Source of the DNA: UBA5314 sp040217815
Lineage (GTDB): Bacteria; Bacillota; Syntrophomonadia; Syntrophomonadales; Syntrophomonadaceae
DNA: 64,000 bases
Reading direction: 5' to 3'
Assembly: GCA_040217815.1 (NCBI GenBank)
Contig: JBEHWI010000008.1
Location: forward strand, 1 to 64,000
Below are positions 25,480-34,232 of the stretch, in pieces (position 1 is the stretch's first letter; every line of letters starts with the position of its first letter). The notes beneath the pieces were generated by a model, which was not told the DNA's origin, searched no databases, and worked only from the letters and a program-made list of their open reading frames with translations. The position numbers and the translations under genes are program-made.

Positions 25480-25767
25480 ATGGCTGAAGCTCACTTAAGC
25501 CTGCAGGTCCTGCCGGTAGTACCCGAAGCCAGCATATATCCGGTTGTCGACCTGGTTATTGACCTTATCGCCCGCAGCGGATTGCCCTATATCGTCGGGC
25601 CCATGGAAACCAGTATCGAAGGCGACCTGGATCAGCTGCTGGGTCTGGTTAAAGAGGCGCAATACATCTGCGTCAATGCCGGCGCCAGCCGGGTTGTCTC
25701 AATAGTGAAGATCGACTATAAACCAGCGGGGGTCAGCTTTGATGAGAAACTGGAGCAGTACCGCTAA
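25480..25767 (+). CDS. Thiamine-binding MTH1187/YkoF-like protein
   Basis: 95 residues, ferredoxin-like fold of the thiamine-binding DUF77 family (AHLSLQVLPVVPEASIYPVV start, PYIVGPMETSIEGDLDQ centre). AAGGAGG lies upstream of the ATG. It is the first gene behind the TPP riboswitch and overlaps the permease gene by about 26 bases. In Bacillus, YkoF binds thiamine or HMP for the linked transporter. A cytoplasmic substrate-handling role is inferred from that. Confidence 0.85.
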   Translation: MAEAHLSLQVLPVVPEASIYPVVDLVIDLIARSGLPYIVGPMETSIEGDLDQLLGLVKEAQYICVNAGASRVVSIVKIDYKPAGVSFDEKLEQYR

Positions 25768-26527
25768 ATTCTGGCCCGCTATCGGCCTTTTATTATTACT
25801 GGGGATCTGGGAAGCAGGGGTAAGGCTCTTCGCCCTACCCGGGTGGTTGCTGCCCCCTCCTAGCTCGGTTATTACCAGCCTGTGCAACAATTTTTTCCTG
25901 ATCGCTGATCATTCCGCCTACACGCTGTTGGAAGCCGCAATCGGCTATGCCGTCAGCGTTCTTCTGGCCGTTTTTTTAGCCCTCACTTTTGCTCTATCGC
26001 CCTTGATTAAAAAGCTTCTCTATCCCCTGTTGATCCTTTCACAGACCATTCCCCTCATTACCCTGGCGGTCCTCTTTACCATCTGGTTTGGCTGGGGGCT
26101 CTTGCCCAAGGTTTTGGTGGTTGTTTTGGTCTGTTTTTTCCCCATAGCGCTGAGTCTGATGAATGCCATCAGCAATGTCGACTTTGATTTGATAAGCCTT
26201 TTCAAATCCATGGGCGCCCGGCCCCTTACTATCTTCCGCATGGTGGAATTGCCCCTGGCCATGCCCGGTCTTTTCTCGGGACTGCGCATTTCAGCAACCT
26301 ACAGTATTATGGCGGCGGTCATCGCGGAATGGATGGGCGCCCAGCACGGACTTGGCTATTATATGATTCTGCAGCAGAAAAGTTTTGCCATCGATAGAGT
26401 TCTGGCTGCAGTTCTGGTTATCTGCCTGCTCAGCCTGCTCATGGTAAAACTAGTGGATATGCTGGAATACCTGTTTATCCCCTGGAATAGAGAACAGGTC
26501 CGCCCGGACTATCAACCGTTAAATTGA
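25742..26527 (+). CDS. ABC transporter permease, probable HMP/thiamine-precursor uptake (ThiX-like)
   Basis: 261 residues from ATG 25742 (GGGGGTC upstream), with six membrane segments. The EAA loop reads FDLISLFKSMGARPLTIFRM near residues 140-160 and contacts the ATPase. It belongs to the TauC/SsuC permease type that serves NMT1-like binding proteins. Its position between a thiamine-binding protein and a THI5/NMT1-like lipoprotein under a TPP riboswitch points to import of the pyrimidine precursor. Confidence 0.85.
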   Translation: MRNWSSTAKFWPAIGLLLLLGIWEAGVRLFALPGWLLPPPSSVITSLCNNFFLIADHSAYTLLEAAIGYAVSVLLAVFLALTFALSPLIKKLLYPLLILSQTIPLITLAVLFTIWFGWGLLPKVLVVVLVCFFPIALSLMNAISNVDFDLISLFKSMGARPLTIFRMVELPLAMPGLFSGLRISATYSIMAAVIAEWMGAQHGLGYYMILQQKSFAIDRVLAAVLVICLLSLLMVKLVDMLEYLFIPWNREQVRPDYQPLN

Positions 26528-26563
26528 TTCCCAATAATAAACAGTCGAAAAGGAGTGGTTTTC

Positions 26564-27556
26564 ATGAAGCAAAAATTAGTGCTGGTTTTTATCGGTTTAT
26601 TCCTATTCAGCCTGGCCGGCTGCCGCAGTCAGGCACCCACTGCACCCGGCAGCCAGCCCCAAAAGATAAAAGTGCTTTTAGACTGGGTCCCCAACACCAA
26701 CCATGCCGGGCTCTATATTGCCAAAGACCAGGGTTACTACGCACAAGAAGGTTTGGATGTGGAAATTGTGCAGCCGCCAGAAGGCGGGGCCGCCCAGTTG
26801 ATTGCCAGCGGACAGGCCGACTTCGCGGTAAGCTACCAGGAAGAAGTGACCATGGCCAGAGCGCAAAACCTTCCCCTCCTGGCCATTGCGGCGGTGATCC
26901 AGCACAACAGCTCCGGTTTTGCCTCACCCCAGAGCAAGAATATCAAAACCCCGCTTGACTTTCAGGGAAAAACTTACGGCGGCTGGGGCTCCCCATCGGA
27001 AACCGCCATGCTCAAGGCCTTAATGAAGAAATACGGTGGAGATGTTAACCGGATCAATATTGTCAATATCGGCACAGCTGACTTTTTTACCAGCGTTCAG
27101 AAGGACGTCGATTTCTCGTGGATCTTTTACGGCTGGACCGGTATTGAAGCTGAGCAAAAAGGGCTGAAGCTCAACTTCATACCTCTGGATAAAGAGGACC
27201 CGGCTTTTGACTTCTACACCCCGGTCCTTATCGCCAGTGAAAAAACGGCCTCTTCTAATCCGCAAATGGTGGAGCGCTTCATGAAAGCTACCTCGCGCGG
27301 CTACCTTTTTGCCGTTAACAACCCCGACGCGGCTTCAAATATTATGGTAAAAGCGGTTCCGGAATTGAACGCTTCTCTGGTAAACGCCAGTCTTCGCTAC
27401 CTGGCCCCCCGCTTCCAGGCCGACGCCCCGCGCTGGGGTGAAATGAAGAAATCCACCTGGGACGCCTACACGGCATTCCTGGTGGAAAATGGCCTGCTGG
27501 CGCAGGGTATTGATTCCGATAAAGCCTTCACCAATCGTTTTCTGCCCGCTAAATAG
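26564..27556 (+). CDS. NMT1/THI5-like substrate-binding lipoprotein (ThiY-like)
   Basis: 330 residues from ATG 26564, eight bases after AAAGGAG. A lipoprotein signal peptide ends at LFSLAGC (Cys at about residue 20). The mature part begins KVLLDWVPNTNHAGLYIAKD, a THI5/NMT1 signature for pyrimidine (HMP, FAMP) binding. It delivers substrate to the adjacent permease on the outer face of the membrane. The substrate is inferred from riboswitch control. Confidence 0.88.
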   Translation: MKQKLVLVFIGLFLFSLAGCRSQAPTAPGSQPQKIKVLLDWVPNTNHAGLYIAKDQGYYAQEGLDVEIVQPPEGGAAQLIASGQADFAVSYQEEVTMARAQNLPLLAIAAVIQHNSSGFASPQSKNIKTPLDFQGKTYGGWGSPSETAMLKALMKKYGGDVNRINIVNIGTADFFTSVQKDVDFSWIFYGWTGIEAEQKGLKLNFIPLDKEDPAFDFYTPVLIASEKTASSNPQMVERFMKATSRGYLFAVNNPDAASNIMVKAVPELNASLVNASLRYLAPRFQADAPRWGEMKKSTWDAYTAFLVENGLLAQGIDSDKAFTNRFLPAK

Positions 27557-27592
27557 CGAACAGGACTGATTAAAAATCATCGTCAGACCTGA

Positions 27593-27621
27593 TTGGGTCG
27601 GCATTCCTCTTGTAGTATAAT
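27593..27621 (+). promoter_or_regulatory. Promoter upstream of MFS gene
   Basis: TTGGGT (27593-27598), 17-bp spacer, TATAAT (27616-27621), 33 bp before the MFS start codon. It could make the MFS gene and the following ATPase gene independent of the TPP riboswitch. Confidence 0.6.
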
Positions 27622-27654
27622 AGGAGAAATTGTTAATCAACAGGAGATGCGTAA

Positions 27655-29064
27655 ATGGTTGAAAAACCGGCCTCTTTAGAAAAATACGCGCTGGCAGCGG
27701 TGATGAGTACTTCGTTTATGGTTACTTTTATGGGCAGTTCGATAAATCTGGCCTTGCCTTCAATCGGGGCCGAATTTCAAGCCGGTGCCATTATGAGCAG
27801 CTGGGTTATTACCGGTTACATACTATCTACCGCCGCTCTTTTGCTGCCCTTCGGCCACCTGGCCGATATTATAGGCCGGCGCAAAATTTACCTCCTGGGC
27901 ACTTTCAGTTTTGCCATCGTCACTATCGCTTCCACCCTGGCCCACTCCATCGTGCCCTTTTTAATATGGCGGATTTTGCAAGGAGTGTCGGCAGCTCTGA
28001 TCTTTGGAACCGGCATGGCCATTCTGACCTCGGTTTACCCCCCCCAAAAGCGGGGGCAGGCCCTGGGTTATTCCACCTCCGTAACCTATCTGGGGCTTTC
28101 CGTGGGGCCGGTGTTGGGTGGAATAATGAATCAGAATTTAGGTTGGAGAAGCATATTTTACCTGACTGCCTGCATCGGTATATTTGCTGCCTTGATTATC
28201 TGGAAGCGGCTTGAGGGCGAATGGGCCGGGGCCAGCAGCGAACGTTTCGACCGCCTGGGAAGCCTTTTTTATGCGCTGGGCCTGAGCATACTTCTCTATG
28301 GACTATCCTCCCTGGCCAACGTCTCCTGGGCTAAATATGCCGCAATTGGCGGGCTGCTTCTTTTACTGGTGTTTATGGCGTTTGAATTGAAGATCGATCA
28401 TCCTATTTTACAGGCTTCTTTATTCAGTCACAACCAGGCTTTTACTTTTTCCAACCTGGCTGCTTTGATAAATTACAGTGCCACCTTTGCGATAAGCTTT
28501 TTGCTATCCCTCTACCTGCAATTGGTGATCGGCTACAATTCTGGGCAGGCCGGACTTATACTCCTGGTGCAGCCGGTAATTATGGCCGTCTTTTCTCCCC
28601 TATCCGGCTCCCTGTCCGACCATATCGAGCCCCGCCTGGTGGCATCACTGGGCATGGGCTTGAGTACTCTGGGCCTTTTCGGCCTGGCCTTCGTTTCCGC
28701 CAATACCCATATAGGTCTTATCATAGCCCTCCAAGTGTTAAGTGGTCTGGGCTTTGCCCTGTTCTCCTCCCCCAATACCAATGCGGTTATGAGTTCAGTG
28801 CAACCCCGATTTTATGGTATCGCCTCATCCACTCTGGGCACCATGCGCCTGGTTGGGCAGGCTTCAAGCATGGCCATTGTCACCATGGTCATCGCCATTT
28901 ACATTGGACATGCATCCTTCAACGCCTCCAATGCACCAGCTGTTCTGTCCAGTATGCATACATCTTTCCGGGTGTTTACCGTTCTGTGTATTTTGGGCGT
29001 TTTTGCCTCACTGGCCCGCGGCTCGGTGCGTCCTACTCCGGCCGAAAAGCAAGCTGCCAGTTGA
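27655..29064 (+). CDS. MFS transporter, DHA2-like (14 TM)
   Basis: 469 residues with about 14 membrane segments, as in drug/H+ antiporter family 2. The loop 2-3 motif reads GHLADIIGRRKIYLLG near residue 65 and the family C motif region reads GLSVGPVLGGIMNQNLGWR near 145. The start is ATG with CAGGAGA upstream. It splits the thiamine ABC genes: binding protein and permease are before it, ATPase after it. It may export or import a thiamine-related compound, or it may be a later insertion into the operon. Confidence 0.85.
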   Translation: MVEKPASLEKYALAAVMSTSFMVTFMGSSINLALPSIGAEFQAGAIMSSWVITGYILSTAALLLPFGHLADIIGRRKIYLLGTFSFAIVTIASTLAHSIVPFLIWRILQGVSAALIFGTGMAILTSVYPPQKRGQALGYSTSVTYLGLSVGPVLGGIMNQNLGWRSIFYLTACIGIFAALIIWKRLEGEWAGASSERFDRLGSLFYALGLSILLYGLSSLANVSWAKYAAIGGLLLLLVFMAFELKIDHPILQASLFSHNQAFTFSNLAALINYSATFAISFLLSLYLQLVIGYNSGQAGLILLVQPVIMAVFSPLSGSLSDHIEPRLVASLGMGLSTLGLFGLAFVSANTHIGLIIALQVLSGLGFALFSSPNTNAVMSSVQPRFYGIASSTLGTMRLVGQASSMAIVTMVIAIYIGHASFNASNAPAVLSSMHTSFRVFTVLCILGVFASLARGSVRPTPAEKQAAS

Positions 29065-29091
29065 TTATTGCTCATTTAAGGAGGAGATAAG

Positions 29092-29817
29092 GTGGGCAGA
29101 ATCCTGGTGGAAAATTTGAGTAAAACCCTTGATGGGCTGCATACCCTGGATGGAGTATCCATGACGGTAGCCCACAATGAACTGGTTGTGGTTCTGGGTC
29201 CCAGCGGCTGCGGCAAAAGCACCCTCCTGCATATTATTGCGGGATTAATTACACCCGACAGTGGTCGTTTATTAATTGATGGAGTAGAAAGTACCGGACG
29301 TACCGGACTGGTAGGTTATATGCAGCAAAAGGATCTGCTGCTGCCATCACGCAGCGTCCTGGACAATATCTGCATACCCCTCTTGCTTCAGGGTAAAAAC
29401 AAACAGGAAGCCCGAACTGAAGCCTCCCGCTATACCTGCGATTTTGGACTGGGAGGCTTCGAATCCTACTATCCCCGGCAGCTGTCCGGAGGAATGCGCC
29501 AGCGAGCCGCTCTCCTGCGCACTTATCTCTTTTCCCGAGAAATACTGCTCCTGGACGAACCTTTCGCTTCCCTGGATGCCATTACCCGCCGCAAGATGCA
29601 GCTCTGGCTAAAGGAACTGCATATACAATTCGGCTCTTCCATCCTTTTTGTTACCCATGATATCGAGGAGGCCCTGTTGCTGGCCGATCGCATCTATGTG
29701 TTTACGGCCCGCCCGGCCCGCATTCGCCTGGAATTAAGCCCGGGCCTGCAAAACCGCCCTGAGTCCAAAATCAAGGAAGAAATACTGGCCATCCTCGAAG
29801 AGGAGGCCGCGGATTAA
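29092..29817 (+). CDS. ABC transporter ATPase of thiamine-precursor uptake (ThiZ-like)
   Basis: 241 residues. Walker A GPSGCGKSTLLH near residue 38, signature LSGGMRQRAALLR near 130, Walker B ILLLDEPFASLD near 150 and the switch His in FVTHDIEEAL near 180 are all intact. GTG start after AGGAGGAGATAAG. It belongs to the SsuB/TauB group, matching the permease type 2.6 kb upstream. The stop lies five bases before the convergent thiC stop. Confidence 0.88.
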   Translation: MGRILVENLSKTLDGLHTLDGVSMTVAHNELVVVLGPSGCGKSTLLHIIAGLITPDSGRLLIDGVESTGRTGLVGYMQQKDLLLPSRSVLDNICIPLLLQGKNKQEARTEASRYTCDFGLGGFESYYPRQLSGGMRQRAALLRTYLFSREILLLDEPFASLDAITRRKMQLWLKELHIQFGSSILFVTHDIEEALLLADRIYVFTARPARIRLELSPGLQNRPESKIKEEILAILEEEAAD

Positions 29818-29821
29818 GGTA

Positions 29822-31117
29822 TTATAAAGCTTGTTTGTCCGTCCACTTTCGCATGTTCTTTACCGCGCACAGGTCGCCGCACATGGTGCAGGTTTCCTCA
29901 TCGGGCGGGTTGGATTCTTCGCGATAGCGCCGGGCCTTTTCCGGATCCAGGGCCAGGGTAAACATGGCTTCCCAGTCCAGGTTCTTTCTGGCCCGGCTCA
30001 TATCATAATCCCATGCGTAGGCTCCTTTCACTCCCTTGGCCAAATCCCCCGCATGGGCTGCGATCCGAGCGGCTATTATCCCTTCCCGCATGTCCTCCAG
30101 GGTAGGCAGGCGTAAATGCTCGGCCGGGGTAACGTAACAGAGAAAATCAGCTCCGGAAGCGGCAGCAATGGCTCCGCCTATGGCCGAGGTTATATGGTCA
30201 TACCCCGGAGCGACATCGGTCACCAGCGGGCCTAGGACATAAAATGGGGCTCCATGGCACAGTTTTTTTTGCAGGATCATATTGGCCGCAATCTCTTGAA
30301 CAGGCATATGCCCGGGCCCTTCAATCATGACCTGCACATCTCTTTCCCAGGCCCTCAAGGTCAACTCACCCAGGATGATCAATTCTTCAATCTGGCAGGC
30401 ATCGCTGGCATCGTGAATAGAGCCGGGGCGGCAAGCGTCTCCCAGGCTCAGGGTGACGTCATACTCCCGGCATATTTCCAAAAGCTCATCATAATGCTGG
30501 TAAAACGGGTTTTCCTTGCCATTGGCAGCCATCCACGCAAAGATCAATGAACCGCCCCGGGAAACGATGCTGGTCAGGCGCTCACGGTTTTTTAACCTTT
30601 CGGCAACAGTTCTGGTCAAGCCGGCATGGATGGTCATAAAGTCCACCCCTTCTTTGGCCTGGCTTTCTACAACCCCTAAAAAGTCCCCGGCTTTTAAATC
30701 CAGCCAGGAAGCGCAGGTATCGGCCAGTTCGTACACTGGAACTGTGCCTATCATAGCTGGAGATTCTGCGGTGAGCTTCCTCCGGAAATCCCCGGCCGCT
30801 TCTCCACAGCTCAAGTCCATAATGGCTTCCGCCTGCATTGACCAGGCGGTTTGGGCTTTGACCCATTCCCTTTGCCAGTCCAGACAGGCGCCTGATACAC
30901 CTAGATTCACATTGATTTTGGTGCGCAGCCCTTTCCCAATAGCCCAGGGGTCAAGGCTTTTATGCCCCCGATTGGCGGGTAGTACCATGCTGCCTTCGGC
31001 AATTCCCTCTACTAAAACAGCCGCTTCTAGGTTCTCTCTTTCCGCCGCTCTTATCATCTCCCCGGTAATAAATCCCCGGCGGACTGCTTCCTTTTGAGTC
31101 TTGTAGCTATGCTCCAC
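29822..31117 (-). CDS. thiC: Phosphomethylpyrimidine synthase ThiC
   Basis: Converts aminoimidazole ribotide to HMP-phosphate by radical SAM chemistry. 431 residues, the short form without the ~100-residue N-terminal extension. Family blocks include RPGSIHDASDACQIEEL, IEGPGHMPVQEI and YVLGPLVTDVAPGYDHITSA. The C-terminal cluster motif reads CTMCGDLC, i.e. CX2CX3C, one residue shorter than the textbook CX2CX4C. It overlaps the HAD gene by 11 bases and ends the riboswitch-controlled biosynthesis operon. A benzimidazole-forming ThiC paralogue is possible but less likely given the operon. Confidence 0.9.
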   Translation of the reverse strand: MEHSYKTQKEAVRRGFITGEMIRAAERENLEAAVLVEGIAEGSMVLPANRGHKSLDPWAIGKGLRTKINVNLGVSGACLDWQREWVKAQTAWSMQAEAIMDLSCGEAAGDFRRKLTAESPAMIGTVPVYELADTCASWLDLKAGDFLGVVESQAKEGVDFMTIHAGLTRTVAERLKNRERLTSIVSRGGSLIFAWMAANGKENPFYQHYDELLEICREYDVTLSLGDACRPGSIHDASDACQIEELIILGELTLRAWERDVQVMIEGPGHMPVQEIAANMILQKKLCHGAPFYVLGPLVTDVAPGYDHITSAIGGAIAAASGADFLCYVTPAEHLRLPTLEDMREGIIAARIAAHAGDLAKGVKGAYAWDYDMSRARKNLDWEAMFTLALDPEKARRYREESNPPDEETCTMCGDLCAVKNMRKWTDKQAL

Positions 31118-31772
31118 TTTTCTTCTCCCCCTGTTCGATTACTATATTCAGTATTTTGATTACGTCATAAAAGTCCTTGAAATGATGAAAGGGTATGTTA
31201 TTCTCCTGACAGTGGCTGGCCAGGGCGTCTTTGGCCAGTACGATATCACAGCCGCCGGCGGCGCAGCGGTCAGAATACCCGTCACCAATATAAATGCTGA
31301 CTGCACCTGGTGGGGTTTGCTCCTGTACTATGCTGCTTTTACAAGTGCCGCACTTTCCGCATTCGGGATTGGAGTGGAAGGAGGTAAATATCCAACCGCC
31401 GTCATAATCAAGATGGTTGGCGTAATAGGGTATGCTCAATCCGTGTTTTTTTAAGATCGGCTCAATGTAGTTGTCATAGCCATCGCTGACTATGTAAAGC
31501 GGCGCTGGCCGTGTGGATATCCATTCCAGGAATGATTCAAAACCGGGGTCGAGCTCCTGCTCCAGAAAAAACTCCTCCAGTTCAGCCGGGCTGACCTTCA
31601 TAATATCCAGGGTCTTCTGGGCGCACTGGGCGGTGCTTAAAGCCCCCTCTTCCCACATCAGGTTTATCTCTTCCCAGCCTTCGGATGCGAAACGCTTCAC
31701 CATGTGATAGCCTACATCACGGTAGGCTACGGTGCCGTCAAAATCCAAAAATATCACCAGCGGTTTTTCCAT
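31107..31772 (-). CDS. HAD-IB phosphatase, MtnX-like, in thiamine operon
   Basis: 221 residues. HAD motif I is FLDFDGTVAYRD at residue ~10, motif II is IVSDGY near 95 and motif III/IV is YIGDGYSDRCAAGGCDIVLA near 165. An extra CGKCGTC near residue 140 suggests a bound metal. It resembles MtnX-type 2-hydroxy-3-keto-5-methylthiopentenyl-1-P phosphatase, but it is translationally coupled to thiC and thiE and lies under a TPP riboswitch. A thiamine-phosphate or HMP-phosphate phosphatase role is therefore inferred. Confidence 0.8.
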   Translation of the reverse strand: MEKPLVIFLDFDGTVAYRDVGYHMVKRFASEGWEEINLMWEEGALSTAQCAQKTLDIMKVSPAELEEFFLEQELDPGFESFLEWISTRPAPLYIVSDGYDNYIEPILKKHGLSIPYYANHLDYDGGWIFTSFHSNPECGKCGTCKSSIVQEQTPPGAVSIYIGDGYSDRCAAGGCDIVLAKDALASHCQENNIPFHHFKDFYDVIKILNIVIEQGEKKSGA

Positions 31773-32386
31773 AACTTCACCATCTCTCGTGCCGATTTTT
31801 CAATATCCGGTGCGTCCATAAGGCAGGATACCACGGCGGCGCCGTCGGCCCCGCTGTCCCGCACTGCCGCCAGATTGCTCATATCAATCCCGCCAATTGC
31901 CACAACTGGAATATCTACGCTGCTTTTTACCTCGCCGAGCAGCATCAGCCCGGTTGGACCAGCCGCATCGGTTTTGGTAGCAGTGGCGTAGACGGGGCCC
32001 AACCCCAGGTAGCTGGCGCCGCCCTTTTGCCCTTCGCGAGCTTCTTCCAGGTTGCTTACCGATAAACCGATAATCTTATCTTCACCCCACAGCCTGACGA
32101 CTTCAGATAAGGGCAGGTCTTCCTGCCCGATATGCAGTCCATCGGCATCAACTGCCATGGCTATGTCGAGCCGGTCATTGATGATCAAGGGCACGCCGCT
32201 TTCCTGCAAGGCCGTCTTGAGGTTTAAAGCCATTTGATAGAATTCACGGCTGCCGGCCTCCTTTTCCCGCAGCTGGACCATAGAGACCCCGCCTCTAACC
32301 GACTTTAGCACTTCATCTATCAGGGAGCGGCCCCGCAGGAAGCGCCGGTCGGTTACTAAATAAAGGGTATAGTCTGTTTTCAGCAT
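31754..32386 (-). CDS. thiE: Thiamine-phosphate synthase
   Basis: 210 residues, TIM barrel. Blocks seen are VTDRRFLRG at the start, VSMVQLREKEAGSREFY near residue 35, PLIINDRLDIAMAVDADGLHIGQEDL near 65-90, and YLGLGPVYATATKTDAAGPTGL near 130. It joins HMP-PP and thiazole phosphate to thiamine phosphate. It overlaps the HAD gene by 19 bases and thiM by 7. Confidence 0.95.
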   Translation of the reverse strand: MLKTDYTLYLVTDRRFLRGRSLIDEVLKSVRGGVSMVQLREKEAGSREFYQMALNLKTALQESGVPLIINDRLDIAMAVDADGLHIGQEDLPLSEVVRLWGEDKIIGLSVSNLEEAREGQKGGASYLGLGPVYATATKTDAAGPTGLMLLGEVKSSVDIPVVAIGGIDMSNLAAVRDSGADGAAVVSCLMDAPDIEKSAREMVKLWKNRW

Positions 32387-33174
32387 TCAAGAAGCCCCTC
32401 TTTAACAATATCGTGCCCCTTAAGGCTATATAACTTATCCATCAAGTTGATTCTGAAACTGCCCGGGCCGCTGCTCTGCACTGCCGCCTTTTCCCCGGCG
32501 ATATTGAAAGCCAGGGTAGCTGTTAGGCCGGCCATCCAGGGATCATCAGGAGACGCCGCCACGCAGGCCGCTATCACTGCCCCCAGCATACATCCCGCCC
32601 CGGTTATGGCCTGAAAAAGAGCTGTGCCGTTGGAAATACGAGCCGTTCTCTCCCCAACCACCAGATCCTGCGCCCCACTGGCCACCACCACAGACCGATA
32701 GTTTTTGTATAAAGCATGGCAGGCAGCTTCAACTCCTTCGCCTTCATCCAGAGAGTCCACTCCGCAAACCTTGGCATCAATGCCGGCCAGGCTTTTTATT
32801 TCGGCTTGATTTCCTTTAACGATCGAGAGGGCTTTTGATTCCATAATCATCTGACAGGTCCTCCGGTAGGACATGATAACCCCGCAGGCTACCGGATCGA
32901 GCACCAGAGGTATGCCCTCTTCACGAGCGGCCAAAACCGCACCATTTATGGCCAGTTCCTGATCCTGAGTCAGAGAACCCACATTCAGATATACAGCACC
33001 AGCCAGGCGGGCAAATCCGCCGGCGTCCTGCTCGTGTTCTACCATGGCCGGTGATGCACCGGCAGCCAGGAGGATATTAGCCACGTCGTTTATGGTTACG
33101 TAATTGGTAATGCAGTGAACGAGCGGTCTTTTGACCTTTAGTTTTTCCCACAGCTCTGCAGCCTGGTAGATCAA
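32380..33174 (-). CDS. thiM: Hydroxyethylthiazole kinase
   Basis: 264 residues. PLVHCITNYVTINDVANILLAAGASPAM at the N-terminus is diagnostic, and the catalytic block GAGCMLGAVIAACVA near residue 190 carries the Cys/Asp region of the family. It phosphorylates salvaged thiazole. The start is TTG overlapping the thiD stop (TTGA). Confidence 0.95.
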   Translation of the reverse strand: MIYQAAELWEKLKVKRPLVHCITNYVTINDVANILLAAGASPAMVEHEQDAGGFARLAGAVYLNVGSLTQDQELAINGAVLAAREEGIPLVLDPVACGVIMSYRRTCQMIMESKALSIVKGNQAEIKSLAGIDAKVCGVDSLDEGEGVEAACHALYKNYRSVVVASGAQDLVVGERTARISNGTALFQAITGAGCMLGAVIAACVAASPDDPWMAGLTATLAFNIAGEKAAVQSSGPGSFRINLMDKLYSLKGHDIVKEGLLEC

Positions 33175-33989
33175 TTTACTTCTCCCCTTTCTTTACGATC
33201 CTTTAAATAAAAATGGTTGAGCAAAGCCGCCCCCTGACCGAGTATACAGGCCGACTTTATGGCACCTTCCACATAACGTTTGGACTCCGCCACAGCCTCT
33301 GGGACCGGAATCCCCTGGGCTAAAAAGACGGCTAAAGCAGAAGCAAAAGTACATCCCGTTCCATGATATCCGGCCCCGGGGATCTTTTCGCCGGGATAAA
33401 CCCGTATTTCCCCATCGTGGCCCAGAATATCCACCGGGCTGCCCTCATGGTGGCCTCCCTTTAGAACCACCCAGGCAGGCCCTAGACGGGTAAGTTCCAG
33501 ACAGGCTTTTTCCATATCTCGCCGACTTTTAATGATTCTACCCAGAATAATTTCAGCTTCCGGTACGTTGGGGGTAAGCACTGTTGTCAAAGAAAAAAGA
33601 CCGGCCATTAGACTTTCCCTTGCTTCCCGTTCAAGAAGCGTGCAGCCGCTGCTGGATTCCATTAACGGATCGAGAACAACCGGCAGTTGGGGACTTTTTT
33701 TCCCAATCCGCTGCAAAAATGAAATCACGCTTTGCACTATTTTCTCATTACCCAGCATGCCTATTTTTACAGCATCTACAGGCAGGTCCGCTTCCAATTC
33801 CGCCAGCTGCGCTTCCAGTATTTGCGGCTCAATATACTGCACTCTCCGGATCTCCCTGGTATTCTGGGCGGTTATTGCAGTAACCGCTGTGAGTGCGTAG
33901 GCCCCCAGTGCGCTTATGGTTTTTAGGTCCGCCTGCAGGCCCGCCCCCCCACAGGGATCAAATCCAGCTATAGTCAGGATACAGCGCAT
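33171..33989 (-). CDS. thiD: HMP / HMP-phosphate kinase
   Basis: 272 residues from ATG 33989, which follows GGGAGGAAAAATA; the frame extends to 34004 but that start would precede the ribosome site. N-terminal AGFDPCGGAGLQADLKTISA and C-terminal GAGYHGTGCTFASALAV (anion hole and catalytic Asp region) are characteristic. The phosphatase-like ligands are normal. First gene of the operon under the minus-strand TPP riboswitch. Confidence 0.95.
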   Translation of the reverse strand: MRCILTIAGFDPCGGAGLQADLKTISALGAYALTAVTAITAQNTREIRRVQYIEPQILEAQLAELEADLPVDAVKIGMLGNEKIVQSVISFLQRIGKKSPQLPVVLDPLMESSSGCTLLEREARESLMAGLFSLTTVLTPNVPEAEIILGRIIKSRRDMEKACLELTRLGPAWVVLKGGHHEGSPVDILGHDGEIRVYPGEKIPGAGYHGTGCTFASALAVFLAQGIPVPEAVAESKRYVEGAIKSACILGQGAALLNHFYLKDRKERGEVN

Positions 33990-34006
33990 TATTTTTCCTC
34001 CCATGT

Positions 34007-34040
34007 CAAAAAGGTGAACCAGCAGAATAATGGTTCACCT
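34007..34040 (-). terminator. Riboswitch-controlled terminator before thiD
   Basis: On the minus strand, AAGGTGAACC / GGTTCACCTT with an 11-base loop and a T run, about 20 nt before the thiD start. Its 5' arm can compete with bases next to the riboswitch 3' end. Confidence 0.8.
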
Positions 34041-34053
34041 TAATATTTCAAGG

Positions 34054-34150
34054 TTCAGCACTTCCCTACGCTGGTATGATCCAGATCAGGTTTAAAGGGT
34101 CAGAGGCTTGCACCTCTATCTCAGCCCCGCAGCAGGGGCCCCCCTAGTGT
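34054..34150 (-). ncRNA. TPP riboswitch upstream of thiD-thiM-thiE-HAD-thiC
   Basis: On the minus strand the order is GGGGGGCCCCTGCTGCGGG, GGCTGAGATAGAGG, CTCTGACCCTTTAAACCTGA and CTGGATCATACCAGCGTAGG: all THI-box elements. The P3 extension hairpin (GAGGTGCAAGCCTC) is present. It heads the biosynthesis operon. Confidence 0.95.
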
Positions 34151-34232
34151 CCTTATGCAGTTTGTTAACTAGCATTATATAGCAGTTGCCCTCGAACAAC
34201 AAGCAAAATAATGAGTCCCGTCTCCTGACTCA

